This document shows positions 16,038-26,060 of a DNA stretch of 36,420 nt, piece by piece (position 1 is the first letter of the stretch; the number at the start of each line of letters is the position of its first letter). A program made the translations under genes and the position numbers. The DNA comes from Methylophaga sp. (lineage in GTDB: Bacteria > Pseudomonadota > Gammaproteobacteria > Nitrosococcales > Methylophagaceae): positions 1-36,420 of the forward strand of contig NVWQ02000032.1 of the NCBI GenBank assembly GCA_002733715.2, written 5' to 3'. The notes under the pieces are model-generated. The model ran no database searches, was not told the origin of the DNA, and worked only from the letters and a program-made list of their open reading frames with translations.

Positions 16038-19000
16038 CAGTCATCTCCATCATATGATAAAGCAGGTGCTAACCAACGTTCAGCTACATCCATAGTCCAA
16101 GCTTTACGCAGTGCATAATCTTCAACTTGATCTCGATCTATTTTTCCTAAGCCAAAATAACGTGATTCAGGATGTGCAAAATAGAAACCACTGACCGCTG
16201 CTGTAGGCAACATCGCATAACTTTCAGTGATGGTAATACCCACATTTTTCTCCGGCTCTAACAATTCCCATAACAAGCCTTTCTCTGTATGATCTGGGCA
16301 GGCAGGATAACCCGGTGCAGGACGGATACCTTGGTATTTTTCATCAATTAATGCTGCATTGTCTAGTTGTTCATCAGACACATAGCCCCATAAGTCTTTA
16401 CGCACTAACTCATGCAAGCGTTCAGCAAAGGCTTCTGCTAATCGATCTGCCAATGCTTTATTCATAATACTCTGATAATCATCATGGTCATCTTCAAAAC
16501 GATCAACATGCTCCTCAATACCAATACCAGCCGTTACCGCAAAACCGCCTATAAAATCTTTTACGCCACTGTCTTTGGGGGCAATAAAATCAGCCAATGC
16601 TGCATTAGGCCGGCCTGGTGGACGTTCACCCTGCTGACGAAGACTATGCAAAGTCATCCGTACTTCACTACGACTATCATCGGTATACACTTCAATATCA
16701 TCGTCGTTAATACTGTTGGCTGGAAACAATCCGATTACCGCTCGTGCGGTTAACCATTTTTCATCGACTATTTTAGTTAGCATCTCTTTCGCATCATTGA
16801 ATAAATGTGTCGCATGTTCACCGACAATTTCATCTTCTAAAATGCGTGGATATTTTCCTGCCAACTCCCATGTTTGAAAAAACGGTGTCCAATCAATTCT
16901 TTCAACTAAATCAGCTAAAGGGTAATCATCAAAGATTTGCACACCTAATTTCTTAGGAATAGTGGGCGAATAATCAGACCACTCAATTTTTGTTTTATTA
17001 GCCCGAGCATCCGCAATTTTTAATTGTCGCCGCGTACTCTTGCGCCCTTTATGACGAGCACGCTTCTCAGCATAATCTGCTTTTATTTTAGCAATGAAAT
17101 CATCGCGCTTTTCAGGTGTAATCAGGTTCTGAGCCACGCCAACCGCACGTGAAGCATCTTTCACATAAATACTGGCACCATGATAATTTTGCTCAATTTT
17201 CACTGCCGTGTGAATCAATGAAGTAGTGGCACCACCAATCATTACAGGGATCTCAAATCCTAGGCGTTCCATCTCTTTGGCCACATGCACCATTTCATCC
17301 AATGATGGCGTAATCAAACCTGATAGACCGATAATATCGACGTTTTCTTCCTTAGCTTTGGCAAGAATGTCGGCACACGATACCATCACACCCATATCAA
17401 TGATTTCAAAGTTATTACATTGCAACACCACGCCCACGATATTTTTGCCAATATCATGCACATCGCCTTTAACGGTCGCCATTAAAATCTTGCCATTACT
17501 GCTACTTTCATCGCCCTCTTCTTTTTCATCTTCGATATAGGGCATTAAATAGGCGACCGCTTTTTTCATAACACGAGCAGATTTCACTACTTGTGGCAAA
17601 AACATTTTACCGTCACCAAATAAGTCACCAACGACGTTCATGCCATCCATTAACGCGCCTTCAATCACATGAATAGGTCGCTCGGCATTTTGACGGCAAA
17701 GTTCAGTATCTTCTTCGATAAAGTCGGTAATTCCTTTAACTAAGGCATGTTCTAGACGTTTCTCAACTTGCCAAGATCGCCATTCTAAATCTTCTTTAAC
17801 TTCAACTTTTTTGCCATCACCACGATATTTTTCAGCAATATCTAATAGGCGTTCTGTTGAATCATCACGACGGTTAAGCACCACATCTTCAACACGTTCA
17901 CGTAGCTCTTCGGGCAAATCATCGTAAATAGCTAATTGTCCGGCGTTAACAATCCCCATATCCATACCTGCTTTAATGGCATGGTATAAAAACACAGCAT
18001 GAATCGCTTCACGCAGTGGATTATTACCCCGGAATGAGAACGATACATTACTGACACCACCACTGACCATGGCATGCGGTAATGCTGTTTTAATATCACG
18101 CACCGCTTCAATGAAATCAACAGCATAATTATTATGCTCATCAATCCCAGTCGCAATCGCAAAAATATTGGGGTCAAAAATAATATCTTCTGGTGGAAAA
18201 CCCACCACTTCAGTCAATAATTCATACGACCGCGTACAAATCTCACGTTTGCGCTTGCGGGTATCAGCCTGCCCTTGCTCATCAAAAGCCATCACGATAA
18301 CCGCCGCACCATAACGACGAACTAATTTGGCTTGTTCGATAAATTTAGCTTCGCCCTCTTTCATGCTGATCGAGTTAACAATACCTTTACCCTGAATGCA
18401 TTTTAAGCCGGCCTCAATCACTTCCCATTTGGATGAATCAATCATAATTGGCACACGGCTGATATCTGGCTCAGATGCGATCAAATTCAAAAAGATAACC
18501 ATCGCCTCTTTAGAATCCAACATGCCTTCATCCATATTGATATCAATGATCGGTGCACCATTTTCAACTTGTTGACGAGCAACACTTAATGCTTCGTCGT
18601 AATCTTCTTCTTTGATTAACCGTGCAAAGCGTTTCGAACCAGTCACATTAGTACGCTCGCCTACGTTCACATATAAGCTGTCTGGCGTAATAGTAAAAGG
18701 TTCTAAACCGCTGAGATTACAATAATGTTTATTCTCAACAGGTACACGAGGTTTAATTCCATCCACCGCTTCGGCAATCGCCTTTATATGTGCAGGCGAC
18801 GTTCCACAACAACCACCAACGATATTTAGAAATCCAGCTTCTGCCCACTCTTTCATTTGTGCGGCCATGACTTCTGGTGATTCATCGTACTCGCCAAATT
18901 CATTGGGTAAACCGGCATTGGCATGAGCACTAATATGACAGGTGGTAATTCCTGACAATGCTTCAATATATTGTCGTAACTGCTCTGCACCTAAAGCACA

Positions 19001-19738
19001 GTTCAAGCCCATGCTAATCGGCTGTGAATGCGATAACGAGTTCCAGAATGCTTCCGCTGTTTGACCTGATAAAGTTCGGCCACTGGCATCAGTGATTGTG
19101 CCCGAGATCATGATCGGCAAATGAACATCATGCTGGTCATAATACGTTTCAATTGCAAACAGTGCCGCTTTTGCATTTAAAGTATCAAATACCGTTTCAA
19201 CTAATAATAAATCAGCCCCACCATCGATAAGACCCGCTATAGATTCTAAATAAGATTCAACCAACTCATCGTAACTAACATTTCGAAACCCTGGATTATT
19301 TACATCAGGTGAAATACTGGCTGTACGGTTAGTAGGTCCTAACACACCGGCTACAAAACGGGGTTTATTGGGTTCATTTTTCGTAAATTCATCTGCAACC
19401 GTGCGCGCTAGTTGAGCAGAAACTTTGTTTAGTTCATAAACAAGATCTTCCATCTCATAATCAGCCATCGCAATCGATGTGCCGTTAAAGGTATTAGTTT
19501 CAACAATATCAGCACCAGCTTCAAAATAAGCGCGATGAATATCACTAATTATTTTAGGCTGAGTTAATGACAAAAGATCATTGTTACCCTTAACATCACA
19601 GCTATGCTCAGCAAAACGATCGCCTCGATAATCAGCTTCTTCAAGTTGATAACTTTGAATCATCGTACCCATCGCACCATCTAAGATGAGAATGCGTTGC
19701 TGTAGAAGATGTTTGATATCGTGTGTTGCAGTGGTCAA
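16037..19738 (-). CDS. metH: Cobalamin-dependent methionine synthase
   Basis: Transfers methyl from 5-methyltetrahydrofolate to homocysteine through methylcobalamin. About 1233-1235 residues, close to E. coli MetH. Numbering below is from the longer start. Domains in order: homocysteine-binding barrel with zinc cysteines C249 (GLNC) and C312-C313 (GGCCGT); pterin-binding domain ([12 protein letters not shown]); cobalamin domain with DVHDIGKN near 755-765; and a SAM-reactivation domain ([12 protein letters not shown]). No ATG is available. Two TTG codons fit, at 19744 and 19738. The second lies 8-9 bases past AGGA and is preferred, while the first would be only 3 bases from it. No cobalamin riboswitch is seen upstream. 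Confidence 0.97.
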   Translation of the reverse strand: MTTATHDIKHLLQQRILILDGAMGTMIQSYQLEEADYRGDRFAEHSCDVKGNNDLLSLTQPKIISDIHRAYFEAGADIVETNTFNGTSIAMADYEMEDLVYELNKVSAQLARTVADEFTKNEPNKPRFVAGVLGPTNRTASISPDVNNPGFRNVSYDELVESYLESIAGLIDGGADLLLVETVFDTLNAKAALFAIETYYDQHDVHLPIMISGTITDASGRTLSGQTAEAFWNSLSHSQPISMGLNCALGAEQLRQYIEALSGITTCHISAHANAGLPNEFGEYDESPEVMAAQMKEWAEAGFLNIVGGCCGTSPAHIKAIAEAVDGIKPRVPVENKHYCNLSGLEPFTITPDSLYVNVGERTNVTGSKRFARLIKEEDYDEALSVARQQVENGAPIIDINMDEGMLDSKEAMVIFLNLIASEPDISRVPIMIDSSKWEVIEAGLKCIQGKGIVNSISMKEGEAKFIEQAKLVRRYGAAVIVMAFDEQGQADTRKRKREICTRSYELLTEVVGFPPEDIIFDPNIFAIATGIDEHNNYAVDFIEAVRDIKTALPHAMVSGGVSNVSFSFRGNNPLREAIHAVFLYHAIKAGMDMGIVNAGQLAIYDDLPEELRERVEDVVLNRRDDSTERLLDIAEKYRGDGKKVEVKEDLEWRSWQVEKRLEHALVKGITDFIEEDTELCRQNAERPIHVIEGALMDGMNVVGDLFGDGKMFLPQVVKSARVMKKAVAYLMPYIEDEKEEGDESSSNGKILMATVKGDVHDIGKNIVGVVLQCNNFEIIDMGVMVSCADILAKAKEENVDIIGLSGLITPSLDEMVHVAKEMERLGFEIPVMIGGATTSLIHTAVKIEQNYHGASIYVKDASRAVGVAQNLITPEKRDDFIAKIKADYAEKRARHKGRKSTRRQLKIADARANKTKIEWSDYSPTIPKKLGVQIFDDYPLADLVERIDWTPFFQTWELAGKYPRILEDEIVGEHATHLFNDAKEMLTKIVDEKWLTARAVIGLFPANSINDDDIEVYTDDSRSEVRMTLHSLRQQGERPPGRPNAALADFIAPKDSGVKDFIGGFAVTAGIGIEEHVDRFEDDHDDYQSIMNKALADRLAEAFAERLHELVRKDLWGYVSDEQLDNAALIDEKYQGIRPAPGYPACPDHTEKGLLWELLEPEKNVGITITESYAMLPTAAVSGFYFAHPESRYFGLGKIDRDQVEDYALRKAWTMDVAERWLAPALSYDGDD

Positions 19739-19783
19739 AGTCAATATTCCTAATATGGGGCTAATCTAGCGATCTAACAGCAT

Positions 19784-19792
19784 ATTATATCA
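19784..19792 (-). promoter_or_regulatory. Extended -10 promoter for metH
   Basis: On the minus strand TGATATAAT (19784-19792) is a perfect extended -10. The region at the -35 distance is A/T-rich with no good hexamer, as is common with extended -10 promoters. A start near 19777 would give a leader of about 35-40 bases to the TTG start. Confidence 0.5.
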
Positions 19793-19934
19793 GATTGATT
19801 TAACTGTTTTCTAAGATACAAACAAGCTTTATAACTTTGGCTATAGAAGTAAGGTAGTCTCTGAGGAATTATCTATTTCACCCACTAAAACACGTGTTTA
19901 AAATTAACATTTAAGTGTATTACAATGAGTCTTG

Positions 19935-19975
19935 CATACCAAGAATTTGGTATGTACCAAACCATAAGTTATAGG
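19935..19975 (+). promoter_or_regulatory. Candidate promoter with overlapping operator dyad
   Basis: An 8-bp perfect dyad CATACCAA/TTGGTATG (19935-19942 and 19947-19954, 4-base spacer) overlaps a possible -35 TTGGTA (19947-19952). TATAGG (19970-19975) sits 17 bases on as -10. A start near 19982 fits the aptamer beginning about 20 bases later. A regulator bound to the dyad would cover the -35. The rest of 19745-20000 shows no gene. Confidence 0.4.
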
Positions 19976-19997
19976 TAATAATGTTTAGGCTTTTAAT

Positions 19998-20070
19998 ATT
20001 GCCAAATATGGCGTGAGCCATAGACGGAAAGCTTCAGGTCTTAAAAATTTTTGAGATAGCTGGGTTGCAT
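19998..20070 (+). promoter_or_regulatory. Cyclic di-GMP-I (GEMM) riboswitch
   Basis: GCCAAA (20001-20006) leads into a P2 stem TATGGC/GCCATA (20007-20012 with 20017-20022) capped by a GTGA tetraloop. The core GACGGAAAGC, a P3 hairpin (about 20039-20056), and ATAGCTGGGTTGC (20056-20068) follow. The last segment is very close to the GATAGCCAGGTTGC-type consensus. It shares the CGGAAAGC core variant and the GTGA loop with the first riboswitch. The G20 equivalent appears to be G. An AAGGAA SD begins 6 bases past the aptamer, suggesting translational control. Confidence 0.86.
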
Positions 20071-20086
20071 AACTAAGGAAATTTTC

Positions 20087-20779
20087 ATGAAAAAATATTT
20101 AATTCTATTGGGCTTATTCACTAGCCTAAGTGCCAATGCAGCCCTACTTAAAAGTTATGACTTTGATGGTGGCCTAACGGATACGCTTAGCAATGGCAGT
20201 GATTTAATTGCATCAGGAGGAACCGTTACTGGCGGCCGTTATGATTTCACTGATAACCAAGGCTTGAAACTTACATCAGCATTAGCGAATACTAGTGATT
20301 ATGCCATCGAAATTAAAATGCAAGTTAATGATAGTGTCGGTGGTTTTAATAAAGTTATCGACTTTAGTGAACTTGCCTCCGATACTGGATTATACATTTT
20401 AAGTGGCAAACTAAATTTCTTCGGCGCAGGTGGAAATGTAGGTTCTCTCACTCTTAACACAGACTTTACTGTTGGATTAGCACGCTCGGGAGGTAATCTA
20501 GAACTGTTTCTAAATGGCACTTCTCTTTGGAGTGGCGCTGATTCTACAGGACACGGTATTTCAGCCTCAAACATCTTAAACTTTTTTGAAGATGATAATG
20601 CTACAAACCAAAATGAATCATTTGCAGGCTCTGTAGACTTTATTCGTATTCATGATGATGCCTCTACTTTTGGTAGTGTGATTGCACCTCCTAATGCTGT
20701 ACCCGTTCCCGCGGCACTCTTTATGTTTGCACCGGCATTATTAGGTTTTTTAGGTTTGCGTCGTAAAACACAGGCATAA
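20087..20779 (+). CDS. Exported LamG-like protein with VPxPA / PEP-CTERM-type sorting tail
   Basis: The protein is 230 residues. The signal peptide (MKKYLILLGLFTSLSANA, cut before ALL) is followed by a domain of about 180 residues that reads like a concanavalin/LamG-type beta sandwich. Supporting segments are SYDFDGGLTDTLSNG, the YAIEIKMQV strand, LELFLNGTSLWSG and GSVDFIRIHDDA. Then come a short linker and the tail VPVPAALFMFAPALLGFLG with LRRK, almost the same as the protein at 212-775. LamG-type folds often bind carbohydrate, so a matrix or surface glycan role is plausible but inferred. AAGGAA SD 6 bases before ATG. A c-di-GMP riboswitch fills the leader. Confidence 0.88.
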   Translation: MKKYLILLGLFTSLSANAALLKSYDFDGGLTDTLSNGSDLIASGGTVTGGRYDFTDNQGLKLTSALANTSDYAIEIKMQVNDSVGGFNKVIDFSELASDTGLYILSGKLNFFGAGGNVGSLTLNTDFTVGLARSGGNLELFLNGTSLWSGADSTGHGISASNILNFFEDDNATNQNESFAGSVDFIRIHDDASTFGSVIAPPNAVPVPAALFMFAPALLGFLGLRRKTQA

Positions 20780-20789
20780 ATAAATTTAA

Positions 20790-20945
20790 GGAACCTCTGA
20801 TTAAATCGGTTAGAATTAGGCGCAGAAAAAAGTGTCGCTATTTTCCACGAAATGAGTGGTAATAGTCACTCTATTGCTACGAACTTCGTGGAAAATATCG
20901 GCGCTTTTAGCAAGCCTAAAATAATTGGACTTGATCAGAGGTTCC
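20790..20945. mobile_element. MITE with TTAA target duplications
   Basis: A 156-bp non-coding element has 15-bp terminal inverted repeats starting GGAACCTCTGAT (one mismatch). It is flanked on both sides by TTAA (20786-20789 and 20946-20949), a 4-base target-site duplication. The whole element is one long imperfect hairpin: TATTTTCCACGAA near 20838-20851 recurs inverted near 20885-20897. It lies between the stop of the VPxPA gene and that gene's terminator. The ends recall IS5-type termini, by memory only. Confidence 0.85.
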
Positions 20946-20958
20946 TTAATACTTAGTT

Positions 20959-20993
20959 TAAAAAGCCATCTCCTAGTGAGGTGGCTTTTTTTT
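20959..20993 (+). terminator. Rho-independent terminator
   Basis: AGCCATCTC / GAGGTGGCT forms a 9-bp stem (one G-U) with a 5-base loop, followed by eight Ts and preceded by A-run. It would end the VPxPA-gene transcript after the MITE. The A-run also makes it a possible terminator on the other strand. Bases 20994-21133 show no gene. Confidence 0.85.
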
Positions 20994-21133
20994 GCCTTTT
21001 ATTTATAAAATAATGTGAGCTTTATCTATATTCAATACACGGTAAGTTCAGAAGTTTTATAAATATGGCATACTATTCGCTACTAGTTTTAGATACCGTT
21101 AATCCCATCGTAAAATTTTAGAGGTACCCGTTT

Positions 21134-21730
21134 ATGGAAAACATGTCAGAATTTAATAGTGATAGGCGAGAATTTTTCCGTATTAATGACACTGTTTTTG
21201 TTGAAATATCTGCTATTGATGGCAAAGAACTAGAGCACCGCGTAACTGCCATTAGCAACCCTGTCCCTAATGATACAAACTTGGCACAACAACAATTCAA
21301 TGAATTAACAACTTCTCTTACACATATAATAGATCAAATTAGCCAGTCTGATCGCGAAACAGCACGTGCATTACGTTTGTTAGATGAAAAAATAAATCTC
21401 ATTGCTAGCACGGTCCAACATCAACAAAACATAGCTGATCACTTAGACACCACCGATGTAAATCTAAGCGGTGGCGGTATCGCATTCCTTTCTGCTGAGG
21501 AATATGCAATTAAAAGCCCCGTTGAAATACGTATTGAACTAAGCCATTCAGGCACATTTATCACGGCTATTGCCAATGTGATTGCATGTGACAAATTAGA
21601 TGATACGCCTGAAGAAACCCCATACTATTTAAGACTTGCTTTTAGCCATATGAGTGAGCATGACCGCAATTTATTGGTGAAACACACTTTATCTCGTCAA
21701 GCTCAGGCACTGCGTATTGCCCAAAAATAA
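21134..21730 (+). CDS. PilZ-domain protein with long helical insertion
   Basis: A 198-residue protein. The c-di-GMP motif R12-x3-R16 (in RREFFR) and the second motif N110-L-S-G-G-G115 are both intact. About 70-90 residues lie between them instead of the usual 20-30. The insert (about 45-105) is rich in Q, L and charged residues, and reads as a helix or coiled coil. Inserted helices occur in tetrameric PilZ proteins of xanthomonads, so an oligomeric effector is possible. A GAGG SD sits before the ATG. Its stop lies 2 bases from the stop of the convergent RND gene, leaving no room for a separate terminator. The target pathway is unknown. Confidence 0.85.
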   Translation: MENMSEFNSDRREFFRINDTVFVEISAIDGKELEHRVTAISNPVPNDTNLAQQQFNELTTSLTHIIDQISQSDRETARALRLLDEKINLIASTVQHQQNIADHLDTTDVNLSGGGIAFLSAEEYAIKSPVEIRIELSHSGTFITAIANVIACDKLDDTPEETPYYLRLAFSHMSEHDRNLLVKHTLSRQAQALRIAQK

Positions 21731-21732
21731 GT

Positions 21733-24700
21733 TTAGACGTATTTTCGTTTGGTAAAAGCATAATACATAACTGGAATAACCAATAGCGTCAATACCGTTG
21801 ACACTAAAATTCCAAATAATAATGCTACCGCTAAGCCATTGAATATTGGGTCATCTAGGATAAATAAGGCGCCCAACATCGCTGCCGCAGCGGTCAGTAT
21901 AATCGGTTTTGCGCGTACTGCTGCTGCACGAATTACCGCTTCTTCCAATTTCATACCTGATGCCAACGCCTGATTAATAAAGTCCACCAGCAAAATTGAA
22001 TTTCGCACAATAATGCCCGCCATCGCGATCATGCCAATCATTGAGGTTGCTGTGAATTGCGCACTTAATAAGGCATGACCCGGCATGACGCCAATAATAG
22101 TTAACGGAATCGGCGCCATAATAACCAACGGTATTAAATACGAACGGAACTGCGCCACTACCAGCAAGTAAATAAGGATAATACCCACAGCATAAGCTAG
22201 GCCCATATCACGGAATGTTTCATAAGTTACCTGCCACTCACCGTCCCATTTAAGACTATCATTAACAGGTAAAATAGGTGCATTGATAAAGAATTGCTCT
22301 ATCGAAGTATCTTGTAGGCCAGCAAAAATATCGAACATACCATATAAAGGGCTATCCAAGTCTCCAGCCATATCAGCCGTTACAAAAACAACAGGTAGCA
22401 GATCTTTATGATAAATAGTTTGCTCACGTTGTGTATCAACCACATTCACTACATCACCCATGGCGATTAAGTTGCCTGATGTATTTCTAAGACGTAATTT
22501 TAGTACTGCAGATAAATCACGCTGCTCGCTGACGGGGAACTCCAATCGTAACGGCACGGCATATTTAACTGTAGAATCATGCAAATAACCCACATCTTCA
22601 CCTGCTAATGCCATGCGAATTGCCGACACGATTTGTGACTGAGACAAACCTAATAATGCCGCTTTTTGTTGATCGATTTTTACTACTTTACGTGGTGCCG
22701 CAAATTCGACACTGTCATCAATATCAACCACATCATCTGACTGTTCGAATGCTGCCCGAACTTGTTTTGCCACAGTAAGCTGACTGTCATAATCTAAACC
22801 ATAGATTTCAGCAACAATCGGTGATTGCACGGGCGGACCAGGTGGTACTTCAACAATTTTGATATTGCCTCCCCAGCGCTGTCCTATCTCTTGTAAAGCC
22901 TCACGTGTTGAACTAGCGATCTCATGGCTCTTGCGGTCTCGTAGTTTTTTATCAACTAAATTAACTTGAATATCCGCAACCTCTGAACCTTCACGCAAAT
23001 AATACTGCCTAACCAAGCCATTGAAGTTAATCGGTGAAGCAGTGCCGACATAAGCCTGATAGTCCGTTACTTCTGGTACGGTTGATAGATGCGCACCCAA
23101 TTCTCTCATTAATCCTGCCGTGTGCTCTAAGCTTGTGCCTTCGGGCATATCAACCACAACTTGAAACTCAGATTTATTATCAAATGGCAGCATTTTTAAC
23201 ACAACCAACTTCATCGTACCCAAACCGACTGATGCCGCTATAAGTACAATCATGACTAGCAATAACATCCATCGCCACAACCGTGCTGCACGACTTAATA
23301 CAAATACGCCAATCACTCGATTAAAGAGTCGATATGAGGCATTATTTTGTGATATTTCAGATGAGGAATTTGTAGAGTGACTCTGGCTCGCCATCATTTT
23401 TAACACCATCCACGGCGTTAAAATATAGGCAACTAGTAATGACAATAACATTCCCATACTGGCATTAATCGGGATCGGCGCCATATAGGGCCCCATCAAA
23501 CCGCTTACAAAAGCCATAGGTAACAATGCCGCAATAACAGCAAAAGTTGCTAGAATAGTTGGGCCACCTACTTCATCAACGGCTATTGGAATCGCTTCTT
23601 TTAACGACTTGCCACCAATCTTCTGATGTCGGTGAATATTTTCGACCACCACAATGGCATCATCGACCAAAATACCGATTGAAAATATCAGTGCAAACAA
23701 TGACACCCGATTGAGGGTGAATCCCCAAGCCCATGATGCAAACAGCATTAACATAAGAGTGATCACTACTGCCACACCGACAATAATGGCTTCTCGCCAA
23801 CCTAATGCTAGCCACACTAACAACACCACAGCAATCGTTACAAACACCAGTTTTTTGATTAATGTTTGTGCCTTATCATCGGCTGTTTGACCATAATTAC
23901 GCGTGACAGTAACTTCAACACCATCTGGCACTACAATACCTTTTAGATCATTAAATCGAGCAATCACCGCATCTGCGATATCGACCGCATTTTGTCCCGG
24001 CTGTTTAGCAATGGCCAAGGTCACGGCTGGGAACTCCCCTTGAACAGCAATACCTTTATGTTCTGCCGCTGGCCCAGTGCCCATCCATACATACTCTGTC
24101 GGCTGATCAGCTCCCGCTATAACCGTAGCAACATCACGCAAGTAGATCGGCGCTTCATTTTTAATACCAATTACCAGCGATGAAATCTCCTCAAGTGTGG
24201 TCAAAAATACACCTGCTTGCACAGATGACTCTTGATCAGCTTGAACTAATACACCTGCTTCTGCTGAGCTATTAGCGGCTAATAAAGCCTGTTTTAATTC
24301 TTCAAGATCAATGTCATAACCCGCCAAACGTTGTGGATCTAACTGAATACGCACCACATTATCAGGTCCGCCAATCGTATAGATATCACGTGTTCCCGGC
24401 ACACGCTTTAGCTCGGCTTCAACCGCATGCGCTACCTTTTGCAGTTCATGTGCCCCGCGCTGCGGGTCCTCAGTCCAAAGCGTTAAACTTACAATCGGTA
24501 CATCATCAATGCCTTTCGGTTTAATAATAGGCTGTGCTACGCCCAGTTGAGTCGGCAACCAATCACTATTTGAATAAATTTTGTTATATAACCTAACAAT
24601 CGCTGAAGTGGATTCTTCACCCACCTCAAATTGCGCCGTTAAGATTGACAGCCCCGGTTTAGAAACTGAATAGACATGCTCAATACCTTCAATCTCGGAT

Positions 24701-24936
24701 ACAATTTGTTCTGCTGGGGTTGAAATTAATCGTTCCACTTCACCAGCCGAAGCGCCTGGGTAAGCGATAAAAATATTGGCAAAAGTGACATCAATTTGTG
24801 GCTCTTCTTCTCGCGGCGTCACCATAATTGCAAACAAACCAAGCAACAAACCGATTAATGCTAGTAAAGGCGTAATCTCAGTATCTTGAAATGCCTTAGC
24901 AATTCGACCTGAAATACCTAATGGCTTATCACTCAT
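21733..24936 (-). CDS. RND efflux transporter, inner-membrane subunit
   Basis: A 1067-residue AcrB-type proton-driven pump. The first membrane helix is at about 21-40, followed by porter subdomains with YPGASAGEVERLISTPAEQ. The central bundle holds GILVDDAIVVVENIHRH, whose adjacent aspartates (about 424-425) are the proton relay in TM4, and a second half repeats the architecture, ending in TM8-12. The substrate cannot be read. Multidrug/amphiphile-type is more likely than metal, since no methionine-rich heavy-metal signature was seen. ATG overlaps the stop of the adaptor gene by 4 bases, so they form an operon. No outer-membrane channel gene is here. Confidence 0.93.
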   Translation of the reverse strand: MSDKPLGISGRIAKAFQDTEITPLLALIGLLLGLFAIMVTPREEEPQIDVTFANIFIAYPGASAGEVERLISTPAEQIVSEIEGIEHVYSVSKPGLSILTAQFEVGEESTSAIVRLYNKIYSNSDWLPTQLGVAQPIIKPKGIDDVPIVSLTLWTEDPQRGAHELQKVAHAVEAELKRVPGTRDIYTIGGPDNVVRIQLDPQRLAGYDIDLEELKQALLAANSSAEAGVLVQADQESSVQAGVFLTTLEEISSLVIGIKNEAPIYLRDVATVIAGADQPTEYVWMGTGPAAEHKGIAVQGEFPAVTLAIAKQPGQNAVDIADAVIARFNDLKGIVVPDGVEVTVTRNYGQTADDKAQTLIKKLVFVTIAVVLLVWLALGWREAIIVGVAVVITLMLMLFASWAWGFTLNRVSLFALIFSIGILVDDAIVVVENIHRHQKIGGKSLKEAIPIAVDEVGGPTILATFAVIAALLPMAFVSGLMGPYMAPIPINASMGMLLSLLVAYILTPWMVLKMMASQSHSTNSSSEISQNNASYRLFNRVIGVFVLSRAARLWRWMLLLVMIVLIAASVGLGTMKLVVLKMLPFDNKSEFQVVVDMPEGTSLEHTAGLMRELGAHLSTVPEVTDYQAYVGTASPINFNGLVRQYYLREGSEVADIQVNLVDKKLRDRKSHEIASSTREALQEIGQRWGGNIKIVEVPPGPPVQSPIVAEIYGLDYDSQLTVAKQVRAAFEQSDDVVDIDDSVEFAAPRKVVKIDQQKAALLGLSQSQIVSAIRMALAGEDVGYLHDSTVKYAVPLRLEFPVSEQRDLSAVLKLRLRNTSGNLIAMGDVVNVVDTQREQTIYHKDLLPVVFVTADMAGDLDSPLYGMFDIFAGLQDTSIEQFFINAPILPVNDSLKWDGEWQVTYETFRDMGLAYAVGIILIYLLVVAQFRSYLIPLVIMAPIPLTIIGVMPGHALLSAQFTATSMIGMIAMAGIIVRNSILLVDFINQALASGMKLEEAVIRAAAVRAKPIILTAAAAMLGALFILDDPIFNGLAVALLFGILVSTVLTLLVIPVMYYAFTKRKYV

Positions 24937-26024
24937 GGTGTAGACCTAGAAGAATTTAACTTTAACAACTGTGCCGCTTCTAAAGGATCTGAGGCAACTT
25001 TTTCTCCCACTTTCAAACCCGCCAATACTTCTCTGTAATTTCCTTCAAGCAAACGACCTAAACGAATTTGCCTAAAAATAAGCGGTTGTTCATCTGTTAA
25101 TACATACACACCCGCCACTTCACTACGTTGCACAATGGTGGATTGTGGAACGACTCGAACCTGCTCTTCGCCTGTAGAAAAATGTAATTTCCCAAAGCTA
25201 CCAGGGTAAATATTTTTAACAGCTTCAGGCAAGTCAACACGGACTAAAAAACTATGACTAGCACTATCGGCATAGGGAATAATAGTCACCTTCTCACCCA
25301 TAATCTGTCGATCATCAAACATAAATTCTGGACTAGCAGCAGACTGAATGTTACTTAATAAATATTGAGGCACATTAATCACTACTCGTAAATGATCCAA
25401 TGAAACACCTGTTATTAAATGTTGTCCAGGGCTGACCATTTCACCTAATTCAATAAAGCGCTCCGTAACCACACCACTATAAGGTGCAATAATTTGTGTA
25501 TAGGATAATTGCACCTTAGCTTCTGTTAATTGTGCTTGGCTAGATTTTGCTTGTGCCTGTACCGCCTGCACACGTGCATTAGCCGCACTTAAATTTGCAT
25601 TGGCTCCATCCAGTGCCGCTTGTGAAATCAATTTACGCGCAAATAAGCTTTTAACGCGTTTCGCTTCGGCTCTCGCCTCTTTCTGGCGTGCAACGGCTTC
25701 ACGGCTTTGCGCTTTATCCGCTAATATATTGGCTTCAACTTGAGCAACGCGTGCCTGAAACTCCGCTGCTTCAAACTTCATAATAACGGCACCTTTAGGC
25801 ACAACATCATTAACATCGAAATTAAGTTCAATCACCTGTGCTGAAATGCGTGATGACACTGTCGAATGATTTACCGCCTCGACCACTGCATCAAACACTT
25901 CATGCTGAATAAAACTCTTTTCAACCACGGTTACACTTTCTAACGGTGCCCGCGCATACACGATGCTCACTTGTATGGCTAAAAAGCAACTTAACAATAC
26001 ATACCACGGCGATGGATATTTCAT
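24933..26024 (-). CDS. RND periplasmic adaptor (membrane fusion protein)
   Basis: A 363-residue adaptor that links the RND pump to an outer-membrane channel. An N-terminal signal segment (MKYPSPWYVLLSCFLAIQVS...YA) is followed by the split lipoyl domain (SRISAQVIELNFDVNDVVPKG and later APYSGVVTERFIELGEMVSPG). Between the two halves is an alpha-hairpin of about 80 residues rich in Ala/Gln/Lys. Beta-barrel and membrane-proximal domains (VVPQSTIVQR) complete the order. It is the first gene of the operon with the pump. Confidence 0.93.
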   Translation of the reverse strand: MKYPSPWYVLLSCFLAIQVSIVYARAPLESVTVVEKSFIQHEVFDAVVEAVNHSTVSSRISAQVIELNFDVNDVVPKGAVIMKFEAAEFQARVAQVEANILADKAQSREAVARQKEARAEAKRVKSLFARKLISQAALDGANANLSAANARVQAVQAQAKSSQAQLTEAKVQLSYTQIIAPYSGVVTERFIELGEMVSPGQHLITGVSLDHLRVVINVPQYLLSNIQSAASPEFMFDDRQIMGEKVTIIPYADSASHSFLVRVDLPEAVKNIYPGSFGKLHFSTGEEQVRVVPQSTIVQRSEVAGVYVLTDEQPLIFRQIRLGRLLEGNYREVLAGLKVGEKVASDPLEAAQLLKLNSSRSTP

Positions 26025-26060
26025 GGCTAAATCCTGTTTTTATTTTTCGATTAAATAATA

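Noticed and set aside
19745-20000. Possible cobalamin riboswitch upstream of metH.
   Set aside because: The leader from the predicted start is under 45 bases, and no B12-box-like segment was seen.
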